Positions 34,917 through 44,153 of a stretch of 57,933 nucleotides of DNA are shown in pieces. The DNA is from Stenotrophomonas chelatiphaga (lineage in GTDB: Bacteria > Pseudomonadota > Gammaproteobacteria > Xanthomonadales > Xanthomonadaceae). The first letter of the stretch is position 1, and each line of letters opens with the position of its first letter. Below the pieces are notes generated by a model. That model did no database searches. It saw nothing but the letters and a program-made list of their open reading frames with translations, and was not told the origin of the DNA. The stretch is from the NCBI RefSeq assembly GCF_001431535.1, contig NZ_LDJK01000074.1, positions 1-57,933 on the forward strand, given 5' to 3'. Both the position numbers and the translations under genes were made by a program.

Positions 34917-36272
34917 TCATTCCTTGACGATCTGCGGGGAGCCGAATCCGAGACCGGCAATGCGGCCGGCAAGTTCCGCGGCATTGGCGTGGTCGTTGGC
35001 CGGCACCCGCAGGCGCCACAGCGTGCGGCCGCCGGCGGCGATGTCGCTGATGGTCGCACCGACGATGCCGGCAGCGGTCAACTGACCCTGGGCGCGGGTG
35101 GCATTGTCGCGGCTGGCGAAGCTGGCCACCTGCAGCAGGACGTTGCCGAGAACCTGCTGGGACAGGGTGGCCGATGCGGGGGCGGCGAGGGGCGCAGCAG
35201 TGGCTGCGATCGCGGCGGGGCGGGCGGTTGCGGATGGTTTATCGGATTGACGGCCAGCGGCCGTCACGACGGGGGTAGCGGGTTTGCCGGTGGCCACGCG
35301 CACATTGTTGTCGCGCATCCAGCGGTCGAAGTTGTCGGCTGAACCGGGCTTGGCGCTGTCGGCGACGCGGTAGCGGTAGGCCTCGGCGCCGGTGGGCGTT
35401 TTTGCGGCGGCAGCCACCGCACGCGGCGCGGCTGCAGGCGCCGGGGCGGGCGTGGCTGCGGCGGGCGCTTGTGCCGGCAGGCGGTTCACCAGGGCATCGA
35501 TGGCCGACGGCGCGGCCGCCGTGGCAGCCACCATGGTCGTGGCGCGGCGTTCGGCGCGGGTAGGCTTGGCATCGGCCAGCAGGTTGCCCTCGCCCGGCTG
35601 CAGCGCGCGCACTTCCACGTTGCCGGTGCCGCGCTGGGTGATGCCCAGGCGCACGGCGGCCGCGTAGCTGAGATCGATCACGCGGCCATCGTGGAACGGG
35701 CCACGGTCGTTGACGCGCACGATCACCGATTCACCATTGTCCAGGTTGGTCACCCGGGCGAAGCTCGGCAGCGGCAGCGTCTTGTGCGCGGCGGTGAACT
35801 GGTACATGTCATAGACCTCGCGGTTGGAGGTCAGCCGGCCATGGAACTTGGCACCGTAGTACGAGGCGGTGCCCTGTTCGGCGTAGCCACGGGTGCTGTC
35901 CATTACCTTGTACTGCTTGCCCAGCACTTCATAGGGCGTCTTGTTGCCGATCGCCGAGCGCGCCAGGTCCTGCACTTCCGGTTCCGGGATGCAGGCCACG
36001 TTGGGGACATAGGTCGGCGTGGTGTCCTTCACCCCCGGCTTGTACAGGCCGCCGGCGGTGTAGTTGCCGCGGGTGGCCAGGTCTTCCGACGCGGCCGCGT
36101 ACGGGGATCCTTCCGGGCAGTGCGCCGGACGGCTGCCGCCCTTGCCCTGCTGCACCACCGTGGTGGCCGGCTTGCCGCCCGTGCTGGCGGTTCCACCGGG
36201 TTTCTTGGGCGCGCTGCTGCATGCGGCCAGCGCAAGGATCAACGCTCCGGGGACCCACCATCTGATGTTCAT
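34917..36272 (-). CDS. rlpA: Septal ring lytic transglycosylase RlpA, REP in linker
   Basis: Outer-membrane lipoprotein of 451 aa acting on denuded peptidoglycan at the division septum. Lipobox LAAC (Cys18). The double-psi beta-barrel spans ~130-215 (GTASYYGAKFHGRLTSN, RVNDRGPFHDGRVIDLSYAA). An Ala/Pro-rich linker spans ~230-370, and a C-terminal SPOR domain ~375-450 (VLLQVASFASRDNATRAQ). Residues 335-342 of the linker (VVTAAGRQ) are translated from a REP palindrome. ATG 36272 overlaps the mltB stop as ATGA, so the two are coupled. The open frame extends upstream, but the lipobox fixes the start. Confidence 0.94.
   Translation of the reverse strand: MNIRWWVPGALILALAACSSAPKKPGGTASTGGKPATTVVQQGKGGSRPAHCPEGSPYAAASEDLATRGNYTAGGLYKPGVKDTTPTYVPNVACIPEPEVQDLARSAIGNKTPYEVLGKQYKVMDSTRGYAEQGTASYYGAKFHGRLTSNREVYDMYQFTAAHKTLPLPSFARVTNLDNGESVIVRVNDRGPFHDGRVIDLSYAAAVRLGITQRGTGNVEVRALQPGEGNLLADAKPTRAERRATTMVAATAAAPSAIDALVNRLPAQAPAAATPAPAPAAAPRAVAAAAKTPTGAEAYRYRVADSAKPGSADNFDRWMRDNNVRVATGKPATPVVTAAGRQSDKPSATARPAAIAATAAPLAAPASATLSQQVLGNVLLQVASFASRDNATRAQGQLTAAGIVGATISDIAAGGRTLWRLRVPANDHANAAELAGRIAGLGFGSPQIVKE
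35248..35270 (-). repeat. REP element inside rlpA
   Basis: TGACGGCC…GGCCGTCAC on the + strand, in frame within the rlpA linker. The header is CGAC-derived GTCG rather than GTAG, which would not have created a stop in this frame. Confidence 0.88.
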
Positions 36273-37417
36273 GCCGGTGGCAGCTCCTGTCCTGCGATGG
36301 CCTGCGACAGCTGGAACACCGCCATCGCGTACATCTTGGAGATGTTGTAACGGGTGATGGCGTAGTAGTTCTGGAAGCCCAGCCAGTACTGCTTGCCGGT
36401 GCTGCCTTCCAGGGTTATCGGGGTGGCGGTGGCGCCGGGCTGCACGGCCGCGTTGGGCGTGTAGCCGCGCGCGGCCAGGTCCTGCAACGACCAGCTCGGC
36501 GTCCATTCGGTCGGATTGAATTCTTCGCGCCCGGCCGCCAGCGTGGCCGGCACGGCCACCTGTCCGCCGCGTACCCAGCCGCCCTTCTTGACGAAGTAAT
36601 TGGCGATGGACGAGAACACGTCGTCGTAGCTGTTGAACAGATCGCGGCGACCGTCACCGTTGCCATCGACGGCGAAATCAAGGTAGCTGGAGGGCATGAA
36701 CTGGCCCATGCCCATCGCCCCGGCATAGCTGCCCTTGAGCGTGGTGATGTCCAGCTTTTCATCACGCGCCAGCACGAAGGCCTTGGCCAGTTCGTCGCGG
36801 AAGAACAGTTCGCGGCGCACTTCGCGTTCCAGCTTGGCCGGGTCGCCGCTGCGCGGGTAATAGAAGGCCAGGGTATACAGCGCATCCAGCACGCGGTGGT
36901 TGCCGGTGTTGCCGCCGTAGCTGGTTTCCACGCCGATGATGGCCACGATGACTTCGGCCGGCACGCCGGTGCGCTGCTGCACGCGCATCAGTTCATCGCG
37001 GTGTTCGGCGAGGAACTTCTTCCCGCCGTCGATGCGCGCCTGGCTGATGAAGATCGGACGGTATTCGTTCCACGGCTTCACCCGCTCCGCCGGGCGCGAC
37101 ATGGCGGCGATGATCGGCTGGCGTACCTGCGCCTGGTCCAGCACGCTGGCGATGTAGGCGGGATCGAGCCTGTGCGCGGCGGCGGTGTCGCGGATGAAGT
37201 TGGCGCGCGCCGTTTCGAACGGCACCGGTGTGAGGTCGACCGGCGGTGCGCTGGACGCAGCCGATTCGGGCGCGGCTTCAGCCGGTCCCTTGTTCTGTCC
37301 GGATGCCGGCTTGTGCGGCGCCACGGTTGCCTGCGAAGGCGATGGAGGACTCGACGGCTGGGTCGCGCAGGCGACCAGGCCGAGGGTGAGCATGCAGGCC
37401 AGAGTACGTCGGATCAT
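36269..37417 (-). CDS. mltB: Membrane-bound lytic murein transglycosylase B
   Basis: Outer-membrane lipoprotein that cleaves glycan strands to 1,6-anhydro products, 382 aa. Lipobox LVAC (about residue 16), a Pro/Ser/Ala-rich linker, then the SLT-2 domain: catalytic Glu in VIVAIIGVETSYGGNTG, GSYAGAMGMGQFMPSSYL, DLFNSYDDVFSSIANYF. It is upstream of rlpA with overlapping stop/start. A 465-base leader with competing hairpins separates it from rodA. Confidence 0.95.
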   Translation of the reverse strand: MIRRTLACMLTLGLVACATQPSSPPSPSQATVAPHKPASGQNKGPAEAAPESAASSAPPVDLTPVPFETARANFIRDTAAAHRLDPAYIASVLDQAQVRQPIIAAMSRPAERVKPWNEYRPIFISQARIDGGKKFLAEHRDELMRVQQRTGVPAEVIVAIIGVETSYGGNTGNHRVLDALYTLAFYYPRSGDPAKLEREVRRELFFRDELAKAFVLARDEKLDITTLKGSYAGAMGMGQFMPSSYLDFAVDGNGDGRRDLFNSYDDVFSSIANYFVKKGGWVRGGQVAVPATLAAGREEFNPTEWTPSWSLQDLAARGYTPNAAVQPGATATPITLEGSTGKQYWLGFQNYYAITRYNISKMYAMAVFQLSQAIAGQELPPA

Positions 37418-37882
37418 CGCCGCAGGTTAGCAGGTCATGGATGAAATAAAACCCCTAACACCATGAATAGCAAAGGATTGGTTAATCCACCGCTGCTTTG
37501 TAAAACCTGCGTGAAAACCGGCAACGAGCAAGCCGGTTGCGCCCCCATCCCCCGATGGGCGCAACCGGCCTGACGGACCATCCAATGCTGCCCCCTGCAT
37601 CTCCCCAGGGCAGGTGGCAAAACGTGAGGTCGTGCTGCGGTTCGTCAGGTGGTCGGCGTAGTAAATGAACGCGCCCTGCCTGACGGGCGCCATTGTGCAG
37701 GCCGTTTGCGTCAAATCCATTGATTCGGATCAACAGTATTCTGAACTGTGACGCAATTCGCACTTGAAGTGTGAAATCTTCATCGAGGGGAAACGAATCG
37801 GACTGCGGCAAAGCCGAGCGTGGCTCGGCGGGATGCTGACGCGCCGCTGCGATCGCCGAGCGTGGCTCGGCGCTACCGGGCG
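37418..37882 (-). promoter_or_regulatory. rodA-mltB intergenic leader with attenuator-like hairpins
   Basis: No convincing gene. Read leftwards (direction of rodA and mltB), segment 1 (37569-37557, GCCGGTTGCGCCC) can pair with segment 2 (37544-37532, GGGCGCAACCGGC) in a long stem. Alternatively segment 2 can pair with segment 3 (37523-37516, GCCGGTTTT) to give a 7-bp GC stem followed directly by TTTTC. The two folds are mutually exclusive. A further small hairpin GGATT-AACC-AATCC (37488-37475) lies before mltB. The right part (37700-37800) is AT-richer and could hold a promoter. It could equally be the terminator region of the mre operon or a small RNA. Confidence 0.4.
37813..37876 (-). repeat. 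Two REP elements beside rodA 3' end
   Basis: GCCGAGCGTGGCTCGGC (37813-37829) and a GTAG-headed copy ending GCTAC on the + strand (37854-37876), with the CGCCGCTGCGATCGCC spacer between. They start seven bases beyond the rodA stop. Confidence 0.9.
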
Positions 37883-38995
37883 TTACCGGTAGCCGCCGTG
37901 CACGGGGTTGTGGCTGCGCACCGCCATCACCAGGCCGAAGCCGGCCAGCAGGGAAACCGCCGAGGTGCCGCCGTAGCTGATCAGCGGCATCGGCACGCCC
38001 ACCACCGGCAGCAGGCCGGAAATCATGCCGCCGTTGACCAGCACATAGACGAAGAACGCCAGCCCGGTCGCACCGGCCAGCAGGCGCGAATAGGAATCGC
38101 GGGACTGGCTGGCGATCCACAGGCAGCGGCCGATCACCACCAGATACAGGGCCAGTACCAGCGCCACGCCGATCCAGCCGAACTCTTCGCTCAGCACCGA
38201 AAATGCGAAGTCCGTCGTCTGCTCGGGAATGAAGTTCAGGTGCGACTGCGAGCCCTGCCCCCAGCCTTTACCATCCAGCCCTCCGGATCCGATCGCGATC
38301 TTGGACTGGATGATGTTCCAGCCCGCGCCCAGCGCATCCATTTCCGGATCCAGGAACATCATGATGCGGTCTTTCTGGTACGGCATCAGCAGCCAGAACC
38401 AGGCCACCGGCGCGATCGCAGCCACGCCTCCCACGCCCAGCCCCACCCACCACCAGGGCAGGCCGGCCAGCAGCAGCACGAACACGCCGCTGGCGGCGAT
38501 CAGCACGCCGGTACCGAAGTCCGGCTGCAGCATCACCGCCGCCGTCGGCGCACCGATGATCAGCAGGCTGATCAGCACGGTGTTGAAGCGCGGCGGCAGC
38601 GGCATCCGGTGCAGGTACCAGGCCACCATCATCGGCAGGCTGACCTTCAACAACTCGGCCGGCTGCAGGTAGAACAGCTTGAGGTCAAGCCACTGGCGGC
38701 CGTACTTGCCGGTACCGATGGCGAACACGGCCAGCAGCGGGATCATCGAAATGGCGTAGATCATCGGCGTGGCCGAGCGGATGCGCAGGATCGGCACCCG
38801 CGAAATGCCCCACATCGCCGCCAGGCCGACGGCGAAACGCGCCCCCTGGGCGAATACCAGACCATCGCCACCAGCGCTCTTCAACGTGGCCAGGCCGATC
38901 ACCATCAACGCGCCGAGCGCCGCGCACAGCATCCAGTCCAGCGTGCTGAAGAAGCGCACCAGCATCTCGCCGGCCCAGCGCAGGAAGTCCTTCAT
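37883..38995 (-). CDS. rodA: Rod-shape peptidoglycan glycosyltransferase RodA
   Basis: SEDS-family inner-membrane enzyme that polymerises glycan strands for the elongasome, 370 aa with about ten membrane segments. Family signatures: FLRWAGEMLVRFFSTLDWML start, LQPAELLKVSLPMMVAWYL, LLQPDFGTG-like MLQPDFGTGVLIAASG and the C-terminal VVGVPMPLISYGGTSAVSLL. It overlaps the upstream mrdA by four bases (ATG 38995 / stop 38992), as expected for partners that act as one synthase. Confidence 0.96.
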   Translation of the reverse strand: MKDFLRWAGEMLVRFFSTLDWMLCAALGALMVIGLATLKSAGGDGLVFAQGARFAVGLAAMWGISRVPILRIRSATPMIYAISMIPLLAVFAIGTGKYGRQWLDLKLFYLQPAELLKVSLPMMVAWYLHRMPLPPRFNTVLISLLIIGAPTAAVMLQPDFGTGVLIAASGVFVLLLAGLPWWWVGLGVGGVAAIAPVAWFWLLMPYQKDRIMMFLDPEMDALGAGWNIIQSKIAIGSGGLDGKGWGQGSQSHLNFIPEQTTDFAFSVLSEEFGWIGVALVLALYLVVIGRCLWIASQSRDSYSRLLAGATGLAFFVYVLVNGGMISGLLPVVGVPMPLISYGGTSAVSLLAGFGLVMAVRSHNPVHGGYR

Positions 38996-41094
38996 CGGGC
39001 AGGCTCCGGGGAGGGCGTCCGCCGATCATGGATCGGCGCTACCGGGGCGGCGGGCGCTGGGGAAGGGATCCGCCGATCATCGCTCGGCGCTACCGGGGTG
39101 GCGGGCGCCGCGACCGGCGGCCCTACCTGCACCGGCAGCTCGCCGGCCTCCATCGCCGCGGCATCGCCATTGGCGCGTGCGCTGCTGTCTTCGTTGTCGA
39201 AGGCGGTGGGACCGAAGGCCACGCTGCCACGCTCCACGTCCAGCGGAAGCACGCCTTCGGGCATCTTGCCCAGCAGCCACGCATCGAACACCTTGCGCGC
39301 GATCGGCGCGGCCGCCGAACCCCCGTAGCCGCCGCCCTCCACCGCTACCGCGATGGCGATGACCGGGTTGTCGGCCGGCGCGAAACCGACGAACAGCGAG
39401 CGATGGCGCAGGTGCAGGGGCAGGCTGCGCGGGTCCACGGCAGCCGTACCCCTGCGGCTGACCACCTGCGCGGTACCGGTCTTGCCGGCCATGACATAAG
39501 GCGCCCCGGCGGCCATGCGCGCGCCACTGCCGCCCGGCTGCATGGTCGCCATCATGCCTTCGCGCACCGCCTGCAGATTGTTCGGGTTCGGGCTGATCGG
39601 CCGGGTTTCGCCCGCCGGGGCCAGGGTCCAGTCGCTGTCGAAGCCGGCGCGCTGCTGCATCACCAGGTGCGGCGTGCGCAGCTGGCCATTGGCGATGCCG
39701 CTGACGCCGCGTACCAGCTGCAGCGGCGTCACTTTCCAGTCGCCTTGGCCGATGCTCACATTCACCGTGTCGCCGGGATACCAGCGTTCCTTGCGGGTCT
39801 TGGCCTTGTAGGCCGGCGAAGGCAGGATGCCGCCGATCTCGCCGGTCAGGTCGATGCCGGTCGGCGCGCCGAACCCATAACTGCCCATGTACTGGTCGAA
39901 CCGCTCGATGCCCAGGTCCAGCGCCAGCCGGTAGTAATAGGTATTGACCGACTGGGCGATGGATTTGCGCAGGTCGGTCCAGCCATGGCCACCGCGGTTG
40001 GCATCACCCCAGCCACGGCTGGTGCCGGGCAGGTAGAACATGCCGGTGGACAGGATTCTGTCCTCCGGCTTGCGCACCCCCGAATCCAGACCGGCCAGGC
40101 CGATCAGCGGCTTCAACGTGGAACCGGGAGCCACCCCGCCCAGCACCAGCCGGTTGAACTGCGGCCGCGAAGGGTTGTCGTTGAGCGCGCGGAAATCCGT
40201 ATGCGAAATGCCGTTGACGAACAGGTTGGCGTCATACGAAGGCAGGCTGACCATCGCCAGCACTTCACCGGTGCGCGGGTCCATCGCCACCGCCGCGCCT
40301 TCCTGGATGCCGAAGGCGGCCACCATCGCCCGCTGCAGGTCGGCGTCGATGGACAGCCGCAGGTCGGTGCCGGACTGCGCGGCCACCCGGCCTACGGTGC
40401 GGATCGCGCGGCCCTGCACGTTGGTTTCCACCTGTTCGTAGCCGACCCGGCCGCGCAGCTGTTGTTCGTAGTAGCGTTCCAGCCCGGATTTGCCGATGTG
40501 GGTCAGCGCCGCGTTGCCCTCGCCCAGCATCTCTAGGTCCTTGTCATCGACCCGACCGACATAGCCGATGACATGCGCGAACAGGTCGCCGAAGGGATAG
40601 CGGCGGGTCAGGTAGGGCTCCAGCTCGACGCCGGGGAAGCGCCAGCGATCCACCGCGAAGCGTGCCATCTCCTCTTCGCTGACGCGCAGTTTCAGGGTGA
40701 CCGGCAGGAAGCTGCGACGCGCCTTTCGCGATCTGTTGAACGCCTCGATCTCCTCCTCGCTCAGCGGGAAGATCTTCGCCAGCCCGGCCAGGGTGGCGTC
40801 CATGTCCTTGACCTTGTCCGGGGTGACGTCCAGGCGGAACGCCGGCACGTTCTCGGCCAGCAGGCGGCCGTTGCGGTCGTAGATCATGCCGCGGCCGGGC
40901 ACCACCGGACGCGGCTTGATGCGGTTGGCTTCAGAACGCGTGGCGTAGATCTCGTGGTCCATCACCTGCAGCTTGAAGTACCAGCCGCCCAGTCCCCCCA
41001 GGCACAGCAGCACGCCGAGGAACCCCAGTGCCGCGCGACGGCGGAACTGCTCGGCTTCGGCATGCGGATTCTTGACCGCGCGGCGCGAGCTCAT
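38992..41094 (-). CDS. mrdA: Penicillin-binding protein 2, with REP-derived C-terminal tail
   Basis: Elongasome transpeptidase that cross-links strands made by RodA, 700 aa (usual ~620-640). One N-terminal membrane helix (GFLGVLLCLGGLGGWYF), the PBP dimerisation domain (RPVVPGRGMIYDRNGRLLA), then the transpeptidase: Ser325 in APGSTLKP, SVN at 382-384, KTG at 538-540. After about residue 620 there is an ~80-residue tail. Its last 33 residues (PVAPSDDRRIPSPAPA then PVAPIHDRRTPSPEPAR) are two repeats translated from two REP elements. ATG 41094 (MSSRRAVKN) is preferred; an upstream in-frame start would run into mreD. Adjacent to mreD and overlapping rodA. Confidence 0.96.
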   Translation of the reverse strand: MSSRRAVKNPHAEAEQFRRRAALGFLGVLLCLGGLGGWYFKLQVMDHEIYATRSEANRIKPRPVVPGRGMIYDRNGRLLAENVPAFRLDVTPDKVKDMDATLAGLAKIFPLSEEEIEAFNRSRKARRSFLPVTLKLRVSEEEMARFAVDRWRFPGVELEPYLTRRYPFGDLFAHVIGYVGRVDDKDLEMLGEGNAALTHIGKSGLERYYEQQLRGRVGYEQVETNVQGRAIRTVGRVAAQSGTDLRLSIDADLQRAMVAAFGIQEGAAVAMDPRTGEVLAMVSLPSYDANLFVNGISHTDFRALNDNPSRPQFNRLVLGGVAPGSTLKPLIGLAGLDSGVRKPEDRILSTGMFYLPGTSRGWGDANRGGHGWTDLRKSIAQSVNTYYYRLALDLGIERFDQYMGSYGFGAPTGIDLTGEIGGILPSPAYKAKTRKERWYPGDTVNVSIGQGDWKVTPLQLVRGVSGIANGQLRTPHLVMQQRAGFDSDWTLAPAGETRPISPNPNNLQAVREGMMATMQPGGSGARMAAGAPYVMAGKTGTAQVVSRRGTAAVDPRSLPLHLRHRSLFVGFAPADNPVIAIAVAVEGGGYGGSAAAPIARKVFDAWLLGKMPEGVLPLDVERGSVAFGPTAFDNEDSSARANGDAAAMEAGELPVQVGPPVAAPATPVAPSDDRRIPSPAPAAPVAPIHDRRTPSPEPAR
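39021..39093 (-). repeat. Two REP elements encoding the MrdA tail
   Basis: GTAG-headed palindromes (minus strand) at 39021-39042 and 39072-39093, 51 bases apart, a multiple of three. GTAG is read as the GTA codon in frame, giving PVAPIHDRR and PVAPSDDRR. Confidence 0.92.
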
Positions 41095-41095
41095 G

Positions 41096-41581
41096 TCAGC
41101 GTCCGCGCCGTCCGAAGCGCACGGCATCCAGCAGCACGAACACCAGCGGCCACAGCGCCATGCCCAACAGCGGTGCCCACCAGTAGGCCCACGGCAGGGT
41201 CGGCTCGCCTACCACCACGTGCACCACCGCACTGACGATGCGGTCGTTGAACAGCAGGCCGCCGATGGCGAGGATCTGCTGGGACATCGGGAAAAAGCGG
41301 ATGCGGGCGCGGAAGCGCTGCAGGATGAAGGCCATGATCACCAGCCGCAGCGCCTGTTCGCCGAGCACGCCGCCGTACAGGAAATCGGCGATGACGCCGC
41401 TGGCAAAGGCCACGCCCAGGCCTACCCGGTCAGGCGCTTCGATGACCCAGTAGGCCAGCACCAGCGCCAGCCAGTAGGGGCGCAGCGGCTGCAGCAGCGC
41501 CGGCAGCGGCAGCAACCCCAGCAGCAGCGCCACCACCAGGCTGAGCGGCAGCACCCAGCGGTTGTCACGCAGGCGGCTCAC
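41096..41581 (-). CDS. mreD: Rod-shape-determining protein MreD
   Basis: Small integral membrane subunit of the elongasome, 161 aa with about five hydrophobic segments (WVLPLSLVVALLLGLLPLP, YWLALVLAYWVI, VGLGVAFASGVIADFLYGGV, WWAPLLGMALWPLVFVLL). The GVIADFLYG-type motif and the position between mreC and mrdA identify it. It overlaps the mreC stop by four bases, and mrdA starts two bases after its stop. Confidence 0.95.
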   Translation of the reverse strand: MSRLRDNRWVLPLSLVVALLLGLLPLPALLQPLRPYWLALVLAYWVIEAPDRVGLGVAFASGVIADFLYGGVLGEQALRLVIMAFILQRFRARIRFFPMSQQILAIGGLLFNDRIVSAVVHVVVGEPTLPWAYWWAPLLGMALWPLVFVLLDAVRFGRRGR

Positions 41582-42618
41582 GGGCGCACCTCGGGGGGGA
41601 GTGACGGCCGCTGGCCGTCAGCCGATGAAGGGAGTGACGGCCGCTGGCCGTCAGCATTGGCAGGTTGACTGGCCGGTTCCCGCCGAGCATGGCTCGGCGC
41701 TACCAGAGCAGCAGCTGCCGAGGTGGGTGATGACTGTTGGTCGTCACCGCCCTGCGCGGCAGGTTCCGGGGGGATCCGGATCGGCGAACCCGGCCGCAGC
41801 AGCAGCACATCGCGACCGCGATCCAGCGCCGCAGCAGGCTTCAGCTCACCCACCAGGAAGGCGTGCGTATCATCGGGCCGCAGGGCGGCGATGCTGCCCA
41901 CCGGGAAGCCGACCGGGAAGCGCCCGCCGAGCCCGGAGGTGACGATCTCATCGCCCACTTCCACCCCGGCACTCAACGGAATGTCGCGCAGTTCCAGCGT
42001 ATCGCCACGCCCGTAGACGATCAGGCGCACACCGTTGCGCGCCACCGTCACCGGCACGGCATGGTCCGGGTCGGTCAGCAGCAGCACGGTGGAGGTACTG
42101 GCGGTCACGCTGATCACCTGCCCCATCAGGCCGCCGGCATCGATCACCGCCTGCCCCACGTGCACGCCTTCGCGGCTGCCGGCAGCCAGTACCAGCCGCT
42201 GCTTCACCGGGTCCAGGTCGATGTCCAGGATCGGCGCCAGCTGCACGTCCAGCCCGCTGCGCTCGGCCACGTTCAGCAATTCGCGCAGCTGCGCGTTGTC
42301 CAGCGCCGCCGTCTGCAGGCGGGTCAGCCGCGCGTTGGCGACCAGCAGGTTGTTGCGCAGCTGGCGGTTTTCGGCCACCAGCTGGCCATGGCTGGCCGCG
42401 TTGTCGCGCACCTGGTTGCCCAGGCGCCCGGGCAGGCCGGCGAGGTTCCAGGCCGGCTGCACCAGCACGTTGGCCTGGTCGCGCAGGCGCGCAAGCCAAC
42501 CGGCCTGGTCGTCCAGCACGATCAGGGTGATCGCCAGCACCAGGTAGGCCAGCAGCCGCAGCGGGCTGGCAGCATCGCCGGAGCGGGAAGCAATGGGAGG
42601 TCCGGCGTAGGGCGGCAC
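41578..42618 (-). CDS. mreC: Rod-shape-determining protein MreC, REP-built C-terminal tail
   Basis: Elongasome scaffold, 346 aa: one membrane helix (LLAYLVLAITLIVLD), a coiled coil (~70-120, HGQLVAENRQLRNNLLVANA) and the MreC beta domain (~125-275, LAAGSREGVHVGQAVIDAGG; IVTSGLGGRFPVGFPVG). From about residue 285 the conserved protein ends and a Ser/Pro/Ala/Gln tail follows: GDDQQSSPT, LVAPSHARRE and twice ADGQRPSLP. Each is the translation of a REP element (41601-41747). Start GTG 42618 (MPPYAGPPIASR) has no clear ribosome site. Between mreB and mreD. Confidence 0.95.
   Translation of the reverse strand: MPPYAGPPIASRSGDAASPLRLLAYLVLAITLIVLDDQAGWLARLRDQANVLVQPAWNLAGLPGRLGNQVRDNAASHGQLVAENRQLRNNLLVANARLTRLQTAALDNAQLRELLNVAERSGLDVQLAPILDIDLDPVKQRLVLAAGSREGVHVGQAVIDAGGLMGQVISVTASTSTVLLLTDPDHAVPVTVARNGVRLIVYGRGDTLELRDIPLSAGVEVGDEIVTSGLGGRFPVGFPVGSIAALRPDDTHAFLVGELKPAAALDRGRDVLLLRPGSPIRIPPEPAAQGGDDQQSSPTSAAAALVAPSHARREPASQPANADGQRPSLPSSADGQRPSLPPEVRP
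41601..41747. repeat. Four REP elements encoding the MreC tail
   Basis: GTGACGGCC…GGCCGTCA at 41601-41620 and 41634-41653, a GCCGAGCATGGCTCGGC element with GTAG header on the minus strand at 41681-41703, and a diverged GTGATGACTGTTGGTCGTCAC at 41727-41747. All are inside the mreC frame and none introduces a stop. Confidence 0.92.
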
Positions 42619-42673
42619 GATGCAGCTTCAGCTAGGAATCAAAGGAGAAACACGACGGCGCCCTGCCGGTGCC

Positions 42674-42694
42674 GGCCCGCCGCGCAGGCGGGCC
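42674..42694 (-). other. Hairpin in the mreB-mreC gap
   Basis: GGCCCGCC / GGCGGGCC stem with a 5-base loop in the 118-base gap, 42 bases past the mreB stop. No T-run, so it is more likely an mRNA-stability or partial-termination element that sets MreB above MreC levels than a full terminator. Confidence 0.4.
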
Positions 42695-42736
42695 GCACCC
42701 CGGAAGGGCGCGGCGCTCACGTACCACCGGGGGGAC

Positions 42737-44153
<1,417 letters not shown>

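Noticed and set aside
37427..37720. Small protein gene between rodA and mltB (97 codons, minus)
   Set aside because: No ribosome site, no conserved-looking segment, and it runs through the hairpin region; RNA structure explains the stretch better.
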